From Argopecten irradians (taxonomy: Eukaryota; Mollusca; Bivalvia; Pectinida; Pectinidae): a DNA stretch of 64,000 bases. The stretch's first letter is position 1; each line of letters opens with the position of its first letter. The stretch is taken from contig NC_091134.1 in assembly GCF_041381155.1 (NCBI RefSeq), positions 26,975,540-27,039,539 on the forward strand. Direction: 5' to 3'. This document shows, piece after piece, positions 11,241 to 21,300 of this stretch. The notes under the pieces are model-generated. The model saw only the letters and a program-made list of their open reading frames with translations. It had not been told where the DNA came from and did no database searches. A program made the translations under genes and the position numbers.

Positions 11241-11560
11241 TTTGACTAAAAATTGAAAAATAGTCATAACATTGACATTTTTCAACCGAAGTATACAAAT
11301 GAGGTATCAAAATGACCACAATAGAACAACAAACACATATCAGGACCAAAACATCCAATATATGTAGTGATTTCTACGCAGGAAATGAAAAAATCTGATT
11401 TCAAGCTCAAAAATGGTGATTTTTCAGCAAATTTTTCATATTTGGCTTGACGCAGCAAAAATGTTTCCCAACGGCAAACTATTATTTCTAAAAAGATTTT
11501 TGACCACTTATTAATCAGTTTAAGCAACAAAAACAACAAAAACCAATGTTAACATCGTAT

Positions 11561-11600
11561 AAGTTCCGGTTATTACGTCATCAAGATGGCCACCATCTCG
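11561..11600. promoter_or_regulatory. ETS-CRE-YY1 motif cluster, FB-2a left inner (weaker)
   Basis: Same order as the outer cluster: AGTTCCGGT, then TTACGTCA (one change from a full CRE), then AAGATGGCCACCATCT. It belongs to the second tandem block of the left arm. Confidence 0.4.
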
Positions 11601-11872
11601 AATTTCACTGAAAAATGCAAAATAGTCATAACACTGATATTTTTCAACTGAAGTAGACAAATGAGGTATCAAAATGACCAGAATAGAACAACAAATACAT
11701 TTCAGGACCAAATAATCAATATATGTAGTGATTTGTACGCACAAAATGAAAAAAAATAAGATTTTAAACTCATAAATGGTGATTTTTCAGCAAATTTTTC
11801 ATATTTGGCTTGACGCAGCAAAAAAGTTTCCCAACAACAAATTATTACTCGTAATTTAAACTCCTGTCAATC

Positions 11873-11909
<37 letters not shown>

Positions 11910-13950
11910 AACAACAACAACAAAAATATATAGAAATGCAAAAAAGAATGATTGTTATACTCTCATTTGTGTAGATTAGCAGCGTCTCAAAAATAATTAT
12001 TACAGCACAACGCCTACTGATAGAGTAACAAATGTAACCTAAACTAAGCTTGTGTTTCCGTTAATATCATAAACAGTTTCAAAAACGTTTGTGTCTTTGA
12101 AAATGAGCAGATTCATGGTTTATTCCCTATGCATACCATAAGCAAAATGTCGGATGGTTACTACAGTGTTACATATGTCTTTCACTGGTTCTCAATGATA
12201 ACCATTATCATTGTGCGTGCTTTCTCGCCTCACTGCACTATCCACTGAAGAGACTCGGCATATCTGGTAGCTGGCACATGCAGTCCGAATCAGAGTAATC
12301 GAGATATCAGTATCCAATTCGTTGAAAGTCAGAGCGTCGTCTTCGATGTCGATGAGCTGATGTGACACTACATTGCCAGTGTTGTTCTAGCCTGTCATCT
12401 TTTATGAGCCATCCATGGTCAGAGTTCATATCAGGAACAACAGGTTCAGGGATGTGGGATCTCTTTCAGATTCTAACATATCGTACGTATATGCTGTTTC
12501 AGACTTCTCCGGCATAATGGAAATTACACCAGATCCACATTCTTCCAATGGTGGAATTGGTTCTCCTTAGCGCATAGCTCCATAATTCGTATGAAGTACT
12601 ATTCATCAATCTTGTGGACCCTCGTGCAACCATAAATGGCACAGGTGATACCATCGAGGTCATTAATGAGACCATAAATGTTAAATGCTTTTCATTGGTC
12701 TGAATTTTCCCAGTCCCTTGAAGGTGCTGGTTGTGTCACATTTGGTGTATGCGTAAAGAGACCATTGAAGACTCTCCAGTAAAAAGTTCTCTACAGTGCT
12801 TTCCAGACTTGGCAAAGAGTGAAACTTCACTGCATACCTCATTTATGACCTCAAAGAATCCAACTGTGCCACCTACGGTCACTGAGGTTCACAAGAATGA
12901 GGACTTGTGCTTCATACGAATTAAGGAGAACCAACCCAATCCTCCGCAGAATTTTGATCTGGTGTCTTTTCCATAATGCCGGGGAAGTCTGAAACATCAT
13001 ATACGATATGTGAATCTAGGTGAAACTAGGTTGGAGACAGGAAGAGCTCCAACATCCCTGAATCCGATGTTTCTGATATTAAATCATGGACGGTTGACAA
13101 GTTAGAACCACGATGGTAACCCGGTAATGTAATGTCCATCAGGACATCGAGGTCGAAGACGACACTCTGGCGAGAAAGCACGCACAATGAAAATGATTAT
13201 CATTAAGAACTAGTGAAAGAAATTTGTGACACTGTAGTAACCATCTTATATTTCCTTACGTTATACACAGGAAATAAACAATGGATGTGCTCATTCTAAT
13301 AGACACAACACGTTTCGAAAAGTGTCATGGTATTTACGGAATTTTAATTTGATACCCTATAGCTATTAGTTGGCATTTTGCTGTAGTAATTCAGTTTGAG
13401 AGGCTACTAGTCTACAATATTTCGAACATGAAAATGGATTATTTTGAAGTCCTACATAGATATTCAGCCAATTTTAAATTTAAATTTGTTAAGATATAAA
13501 TCGTCAATAGCCAATGTTATATTCAGGAAATTCCAGGACACCAGGAAACTGTAGTGTCAGTGGTTTGGAAAAAAATAACAATACATATGCCGCATCCGGT
13601 GATGTTTTGTAAACCAAATGATGGTATAACAACAATTCTCTTTTGCATTTCTATATTTTTTTGTTGTTGTTGTCTTAACTGATTGTTAAGAGGTCAAATA
13701 ATTGATTACGAATAATAATTTGTTGTTTGAAAACAATATTGCTGCGTCAAGCCAAATATGAAAAAAAGTTGAAAAATTACCATTTTTGAGCTTAAAATCG
13801 TATTTTCATTTCCTGCGTTCAAAACACTACATATATTGGATTATACGGTCCTGACGTGTACTTGTTGTTCTATTCTAGTCATTTTGATACCTCATTTGTC
13901 TATTCCAGTCGAAAAAAGTCAATGTTATGACTATTTTTCATTTCTCAGTG

Positions 13951-13992
13951 AAATTCGAGATGGTGGCCATCTTGATGACGTCATAATCGGAA
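13951..13992. promoter_or_regulatory. CRE-YY1 motif cluster, FB-2a right inner
   Basis: This is the inverted partner of 11561-11600. AGATGGTGGCCATCTT is followed by TGACGTCA; the ETS element has decayed to AATCGGAAC. Confidence 0.4.
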
Positions 13993-14312
13993 CTAATACG
14001 ATGTAAACATTGGTTTTTGTTGGTTTTGTTGCTTAAACTGATTGATAAGTGGTTAAAAATCTTATTTGAAATAATAGTTTGCTGTTGGGAAACATTTTTG
14101 CTGCGTCAAGCCAAATATGAAAAATTTGCTGAAAAATCACCATTTTTTAGCTTGAAATCAGATTTTTTCATTTCCTGCTTAGAAATCACTACATATATTG
14201 GATGTTTTGGTCCTGATATGTGTTTCTATTGTGGTCATTTTGATACCTCATTTGTATACTTCGGTTGAAAAATGTCAATGTTATGACTATTTTTCAATTT
14301 TTAGTCAAATTC

Positions 14313-14352
14313 GAGATGGCGGCCATCTTGATGACGTCATAACCGGAAGTTC
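14313..14352. promoter_or_regulatory. ETS-CRE-YY1 motif cluster, FB-2a right outer
   Basis: This is the inverted partner of 11201-11240 with all three sites whole: AGATGGCGGCCATCTT, TGACGTCA and ACCGGAAGT. The same cluster recurs in the FB-2b left arm at 28301-28340 and in weaker form at 28663-28700. Confidence 0.5.
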
Positions 14353-14472
14353 ATCCCAACTTATGCAATGTTAACATTTTGATTTGTGATCAGTGGGTCA
14401 TAAGGGTTCAGAAAAAATATTGGTTCGGAGGTTTGGGGGGGTGCATGTGGGACCCTCCTAGCCCATGGCCTA

Positions 14473-15280
14473 CTTCGCTTAGTAGATGAAATTCATGAAA
14501 TATTCACAAAAACATCATTAACATGCTTCTGAAACATATATAATAAATGATTTGAATTGAATATGTTTGACATAGTGTGTAAAACATCTATTTTGGTCTT
14601 TCGCCGTCGAAAACCGATGAAACCGCGGTACCACTGGGTTGCGAGCAGCTATCGTGATTTTTTCGTGTTTTTTTTCCCTTTTCATTAAAAAGCGATCTTT
14701 GAAGACTTATGACTATCTTTAGTCCAAAAGGTTTCGGCAATAGCATTCATTTTTTTTTGTATTTGAGTTGAATGCATCAAATCGGATCTGTTCCCGACAT
14801 CGACTGTGCATTGTATAACGTTAGGCCTACCTGTACCTGCAGTTATCGTGATTTTTCATGCAACTTCGAAGAATTTTAGAATGAAATAATCTAAAAAATA
14901 TTGTATTGTACAATTTCTCATTGCATATAACTTCGATATTCCATGGTATAAAATAAAAACTGTCGTTTTCTCCGTATCAACGTAACACGAGTTTGTCTCA
15001 AGGGGTATCTTCACCGACGTTCGAGCATATCAGAAAAAAAAATCAATAAAATAACAAAGATTATCGTATACTTAGTAAGTACAAAAACAACAAAAAACTT
15101 AGTGATTTTTGATTAATGTGTTATTATCATTTTTTCACTTTTCTTCATTCTGAAACAACAGCTACATGCACATTACATTTACAAATTTTTATTTTTCCTA
15201 TTAGGAAATACTCAATCATACATCATCAAAAAAGTAACAATGTTATCTGCTTCTTATAAAAAAAATCACTGTATATAAAA
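14473..15280. other. No gene recognised
   Basis: AT-rich sequence between FB-2a and the second SINE head. It contains homopolymer runs of A and T and no frame that looks coding. Nothing further is supported. Confidence 0.5.
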
Positions 15281-15284
15281 AAGC

Positions 15285-15348
15285 AGAAATCTGGCTTAGT
15301 GTTAACGTGCAGATCTTCTGATCTTTCGATTCTCACCACCGGCAGCAA

Positions 15349-15360
<12 letters not shown>
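15285..15360 (+). mobile_element. tRNA-derived SINE head, copy 2
   Basis: AAGCAGAAATCTGGCTTAGT opens the copy (A-box TGGCTTAGTGTTAACG), followed by GCAGATCTTCTGATC, TTCGATTCTCACCACCGG and a T run. It is the paralogue of 9228-9312 with a short deletion before the B-box. Repeat R1 follows directly, as in copy 1. Confidence 0.6.
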
Positions 15361-15379
<19 letters not shown>

Positions 15380-15384
15380 TTCTT

Positions 15385-16375
15385 TTTTGTAATATATCAT
15401 GCAAACATATTCAAACTATTCACAATATCTGGCGAGGGCTACATGTACATGTAGCTCTATTACCATAGAATAAATAATTATATATCTGAATAATAATTTG
15501 AAAATTCCATATTCCGCCTGCAAGGAGACGTCCTAGGCCTATCGCTACCCACAATACACTCGATCGTGGTCTTATACATATGTATTATGTAACTTTTCAT
15601 CGATAATTTGATCCAGATATATCTGTCTTCGACATTTATATTTAGAATTATGAATATGTGGAAGGAACGTGTGTACAAGATAAAAACAACCCATCTCAAC
15701 TGCTATTCCGGTACAGTGAAATGTAATATTGGTCCAAGCACAGGGGCACGCAAATTATTCATCATGTAAAATAATTGCTATGTACGTCATGTCCACATGA
15801 CTGAAAATTGCGAAAAATGAATTATATATTATGTAAATATCGGTTAGCTTGTAATAATAATAATTATTATAATTGTTAACTTACATAATATATAATAATA
15901 ATAAAAATAAAAATACTGTTAGAGGTATCTTCATAATTCCAACTGTTCTGAAATCAGAATGAAATATTTAGTGTTCCAGCATTATTAATGAATTTTAATT
16001 TACTTTGTTTTAGAGAAAATCAGCTTTTTGTGTCCCTGTTTTCTCGAGGCAAATATTCACTTGGAAGGTCTTTATCACTGCGCTGTTTATTCCCGTTGAA
16101 AACAAGCGTTCTGAGGGCCTTCGAGGGTTAAGTTCATTTCACGAATTTAAAGTCAAATAAAGAAGCGGAACAATATCAAGAACCATTGCATTTTCAGCAC
16201 TGATATCGACATTAGTCTGGCATAGAACTCGATATCAGATAATTAAGAATTTCCCGTAACAGTTGTGATAGGAAAATATTACGATGTCAGTAAATAAATG
16301 TTTGATTTCTTTCGTTTGATTAAATTTCTAACTTTGATTATTTGATCCCGAACATTCCAGTGACGTCAGTTTTAG
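15385..16375 (+). repeat. Dispersed repeat R1, copy 2
   Basis: Same landmarks and order as 9690-10830, from ATCATGCAAACATATTCAAA to GATCCCGAACATTCCAGTGA. It differs from copy 1 by small indels, for example an expanded TAATAATAATTATTATAAT stretch near 15860. Copies 1 and 2 are direct repeats on either side of FB-2a. Confidence 0.75.
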
Positions 16376-16480
16376 TAGGAGTGAATGAAACGTCAGTTAG
16401 TCCCGCCAATCAGTGACGTCACAATCACCGGAATGACGTCGCTTACATATTTCCCACGGTTGTAAAAAGGATTTAAAAAC
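16361..16480 (+). promoter_or_regulatory. CRE/CCAAT/TATA-like promoter candidate
   Basis: Full CREs (TGACGTCA) lie at 16361-16368 and 16414-16421, with a seven-base match (TGACGTC) at 16434 and a half-site AACGTCAG at 16389. A CCAAT box (CCGCCAATCAG) at 16404-16414 directly abuts the second CRE. ATTTAAAAAC at 16471-16480 is TATA-like and lies 50-60 bp downstream. Order and spacing resemble an animal polymerase II promoter reading right. No convincing coding exon follows within 1.8 kb, so it may drive a repeat or a non-coding transcript. Confidence 0.35.
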
Positions 16481-16649
16481 ACTCATTCGGTTTAGTGAAT
16501 GCATCTTTTCTTGATCATAAAAGAAACGTTTCGCTTTAAGCGAAATCGTGTAAATAACAGACAATTTGCTTTCGTTTTGAATACCATCTTCTGTATATAT
16601 AATGAAATAGTTGCAGGATAAACATCATCGGAGAAACGAAAGCTGCATC

Positions 16650-17050
16650 GATAATAATTAGAGCAAAATAAAAATGTTGAAAATATGGCAAGTACATTAA
16701 TTATTTACATAAACTTATAATTAAAGCAAATTATGTATTTTATCTAGCCTTAAACTAATTTGCAAGTCCCATACACCGCCCACAAGGAGACGTCCGCCTA
16801 GGCCTATCGCTACCCACGATACACTCGATCGTGGTCTTTATATACCTTTTCATCGATTATTTGATTATTAAAGTTTATACAAGATAGAAACATCCCATCT
16901 CAACTGCTGTTCCGGGACATTAATCACCTCAGCCCAAACACAGGTGCACGCAAATTATTCATCCTGTAAAATAATAGCTATGTACGTCATGTCCACATGA
17001 CTGGAAATTGCGAAAAATGAATGATATATTATATAAATATTGGTTAGCAT
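16650..17050 (+). repeat. Dispersed repeat R1, partial copy 3
   Basis: This matches the middle of copy 1 (about 9930-10340), from GAGCAAAATAAAAATGTTGA through AAGGAGACGTCC, CACTCGATCGTGGTCTT and GTACGTCATGTCCACATGA to GGTTAGCATGTAATAATGA. It starts and stops inside the repeat, so it is truncated at both ends. Confidence 0.7.
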
Positions 17051-17059
17051 GTAATAATG

Positions 17060-18300
17060 ATGATAATAAGAAACGGAGCAAAAACAATATGTCTCCTCAT
17101 ATTCATTTGGGGGACATAAATATTTATAGTAATAGCAATATTCATCATATTGTAAATAATTCTTGTAATAAAATAATAACTGTATTTATATTATATGTGA
17201 ATGAAGTATGCAAAAGAGTTATCTCCCTTTAACTGTTGTAAACTTTTCATTTCAAAGCTTAAATATAATATCTATAATTGATGTAAGTTTAATCTATTAC
17301 TTTTGCCACCATTGGAGAGAATTTATATAGGCTTTGCCTTTTATTTAATCCATTTGACTTGAAACATATGTAAAAAAATCTGTTGAAAGATACAGAAGCA
17401 AGAACATATAGGCATGATATAACTGGAAAAAAAAGCATAACGCACAAATGATCCCCCTCTTACATAAAATTAAGCAAATATCAATTATGTAAAAAAACAC
17501 ATTGAATTTTTATATTTATCACAGAAGTATATCTAATTGCAACTCAATACACTCACAAAAGGATTAAAATTTTCAAATTATTTTTTTAGATATTTGAATT
17601 TGACCAACTTTATTAGGTATAGCTCTTTATTGTAAATGTAGATTAATCAGACTTTCACCACACATTCTAAAATTACGCGGCTTTAAGATGCAGAACTTAG
17701 CAGCAGCAAAAACACAGTAAAACCTGATAAAGTTTCATTTTTATGTTAAGAATTAAAATATATGGTCTCACAAAAAGATTTTCGATGTCAGGACATCATC
17801 GTCACACGGCCACCGCGGCCCAATTTAAAGTCAACCTAGTTTACGGATATAATAAGATGGGTCCTCGGCACTAGTGGTGTCTGGCACCGTATGGTTTAAA
17901 GGGTTCATAATGATCCCTCCTGTGGATGCTATTTTGGGGAATTAAATTTTTAATCAACCAGGTACTGTATAATGTAATATTTGAATGAAAACTTACACGA
18001 CACAAAACATATCTGTCAAAAAGCTAATTCGAATTCACATGAAAATGTTTGGGCGTGATATCTCGAATTTCTTAAAAAACCAACAATTGTTCTTTCAAGG
18101 TTTAAATAACCTTCATACAGTTTGACGTTTTGCATAGTTCACTGACACATAAAATACGACACGGATTCACCTGTGTGTGAGATTTACTTGAACGTCTGTT
18201 TTCTCTAACATAAGAATCTAATTGCCCGCAACATTTTTTGTAGATATCGAGCATGTAATAGATACAAATAATGTATGGGAGTTAGTATAAACAACAATAA
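17060..18300. other. No gene recognised; 3' flank of receptor gene A
   Basis: AT-rich sequence downstream of the stop codon of the minus-strand receptor gene. Part of it is presumably that gene's 3' UTR. No polyadenylation site could be assigned with confidence. No other feature is seen. Confidence 0.5.
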
Positions 18301-18303
18301 TAG

Positions 18304-21300
18304 TTAAGGGTAACTTTCAAGAGCACCAATAAATTCAGAGCTGGAAGCACGATTTGTGCTTGAACGAACATTTCGATGACAAATCTGGCCCCGTAGTTCT
18401 TGGTCCAGGGTAAAAAAGAAGAAGAAATTCCAGAGGGCCTGTGAGCTATCTCCAACACACTGCATACAAAGTAAGGCAATATTTACTTGGTCGCTTACGC
18501 AAACTTCGAAAGTCTGGAATACAAAATAAAATCCGCTAAAAAATACATCTTAAAATGATGCAGCAGAATATACAAAAAGAATTGTATAAAATCTGTATTG
18601 ATGGCCCAGTAGGTTAGGCTCCTGAAATTCCAGAGGGCCTGTGAGCTATCTCCAACACACTGCATACAAAGTTAGGCAATATTTACTTGGTCGCTTACGC
18701 AAACTTCGAAAGTCTGGAAAACAAAATAAAATCCGCTAAAAAACACATCTTAAAATGATGCAGCAGAATATACAAAAAGAATTGTATAAAATCTGTATTG
18801 ATAGCCGAGTAGGTTAGGCTCCTGAAATTCCAGAGGGCCTGTGAGCTATCTCCAACACACTGCATACAAAGTAAGGCAATATTTACTTGGTCGCTTACGC
18901 AAACTTCGAAAGTCTGGAATACAAAATAAAATCCGCTAAAAACACATCTTAAAATGATGCAGCAGAATATACAAAAAGAATTGTATAAAATCTGTATTGA
19001 TGGCCCAGTAGGTTAGGCTCCTGAAATTCCAGAGGGCCTGTGAGCTATCTCCAACACACTGCATACAAAGTTAGGCAATATTTACTTGGTCGCTTACGCA
19101 AACTTCGAAAGTCTGGAAAACAAAATAAAATCCGCTAAAAACACATCTTAAAATGATGCAGCAGAATATACAAAAAGAATTGTATAAAATCTGTATTGAC
19201 AGCCGAGTAGGTTAGGCTCCTGAAATTCCAGAGGGCCTGTGAGCTATCTCCAACACACTGCATACAAAGTTAGGCAATATTTACTTGGTCGCTTACGCAA
19301 ACTTCGAAAGTCTGGAAAACAAAATAAAATCCGCTAAAAAACACATCTTAAAATGATACAGCAGAATATACAAAAAGAATTGTATAAAATCTGTATTGAT
19401 GGCCCAGTAGGTTAGGCTCCTGAAATTCCAGAGGGCCTGTGAGCTATCTCCAACACACTGCATACAAAGTTAGGCAATATTTACTTGGTCGCTTACGCAA
19501 ACTTCGAAAGTCTGGAAAACAAAATAAAATCCGCTAAAAAACACATCTTAAAATGATGCAGCAGAATATACAAAAAGAATTGTATAAAATCTGTATTGAT
19601 AGCCGAGTAGGTTAGGCTCCTGAAATTCCAGAGGGCCTGTGAGCTATCTCCAACACACTGCATACAAAGTTAGGCAATATTTACTTGGTCGCTTACGCAA
19701 ACTTCGAAAGTCTGGAAAACAAAATAAAATCCGCTAAAAAACACATCTTAAAATGATGCAGCAGAATATACAAAAAGAATTGTATAAAATCTGTATTGAT
19801 AGCCGAGTAGGTTAGGCTCCTGAAATTCCAGAGGGCCTGTGAGCTATCTCCAACACACTGCATACAAAGTTAGGCAATATTTACTTGGTCGCTTACGCAA
19901 ACTTCGAAAGTCTGGAAAACATAATAAAATCCGCTAAAAAACACATCTTAAAATGATGCAGCAGAATATACAAAAAGAATTGTATAAAATCTGTATTGAT
20001 AGCCGAGTAGGTTAGGCTCCTGAAATTCCAGAGGGCCTGTGAGCTATCTCCAACACACTGCATACAAAGTTAGGCAATATTTACTTGGTCGCTTACGCAA
20101 ACTTCGAAAGTCTGGAAAACAAAATAAAATCCGCTAAAAAACACATCTTAAAATGATGCAGCAGAATATACAAAAAGAATTGTATAAAATCTGTATTGAT
20201 AGCCGAGTAGGTTAGGCTCCTGAAATTCCAGAGGGCCTGTGAGCTATCTCCAACACACTGCATACAAAGTTAGGCAATATTTACTTGGTCGCTTACGCAA
20301 ACTTCGAAAGTCTGGAAAACATAATAAAATCCGCTAAAAAACACATCTTAAAATGATGCAGCAGAATATACAAAAAGAATTGTATAAAATCTGTATTGAT
20401 GGCCCAGTAGGTTAGGCTCCTGAAATTCCAGAGGGCCTGTGAGCTATCTCCAACACACTGCATACAAAGTAAGGCATTATTAACTCGGTTGCCAAGTTTA
20501 AAGTCAGAAGTCTGGAAAATAAAATCGAATATGTCATCTAAGACGATTCAGTGACCGAGAGTAGAATTTTATTAATATTAGTATTAATCTTAGTACATAT
20601 ATGTATTTGCAAAGTAATCGAAGATAATGCTTCGATATAAGTAAGTCCATTCCTTCATCATAATAACCATATAAAATGCACAGTTTGAATGTTAATACTT
20701 TCTAAAATCCATTAAAATATCAAGTAATAAAATAAAGACTTAATTATTAAAATATAAATAAAATATAAATTCATGGTGTCTACTGCTTTTAGGCTGTTAA
20801 GGAACCTTTCACGTACTGGAAAGTATAAAAATATACTTCAGAAGATTTTATCGAAGAATGTACATTCAATGCTTTATCAGTTTGTATGTGACTTCTGCGA
20901 GTCTTCAGAGAATGGTCAAACACATGTCATTCTAGCAACAAGTGGACTACAGCTATAAACAATGGTGTAGCCTATTTGATCAAGCCACAGCATTCTCGTG
21001 ACACCTACCGCTAAGAAAAACCGAAGCGTGCCCCAAATCCTCGCGACGAGAAGAAACAGCCAGGATATCTCAAATATCTCATCAGCATCTCGGAGACTCG
21101 GATCTTTATCACTCCATCGTACCTGCTCGAATATGTGGCGATTCTAAAAGATGTTGGGCAATTAGGTTAAAATGAAGGCATAATTGAATTTCTTTTGTTA
21201 GTTTGATGTGAAAAGTCGGCAATACTTAGTTTTAGATGTTAGTGCAAGTTTAATGTCCATCTTCAAAATTAACGTGATATCCAGTATGAATTTATTGTTG

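Larger units (their letters stand above)
11077..14472. mobile_element. FB-2a: palindromic foldback-type element, 3.4 kb
   Basis: The outer end TAGGCCATGGGCTAGGAGGG at 11077 is mirrored by its reverse complement ending at 14472. The inverted repeat continues inward almost to the centre near 12770. Inner blocks also pair: the cysteine-poor AT tract at about 12150-12240 with 13150-13250, and CACCAGATCCACATTCTTCC near 12525 with GATCTGGTGTC near 12957. The outer 360 bp or so of each arm look nearly identical by eye while the middle is more diverged. Each arm holds two tandem, diverged copies of a block of about 360 bp that begins just inside TTCCGGTTATGACGTCATC. An A-run at 11877-11907 marks the left inner boundary. 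No transposase frame is seen. A diverged second copy exists at 28170-35971. Confidence 0.82.

Noticed and set aside
12731-12976. 81-codon frame at the centre of FB-2a, considered as a transposase remnant
   Set aside because: It lies across the palindrome centre, its inverted partner is closed, and it is not preserved in FB-2b.
20773-20958. 61-codon plus-strand frame, repeated in part about 1 kb further right
   Set aside because: It is intron sequence of the duplicated receptor cassette on the opposite strand.
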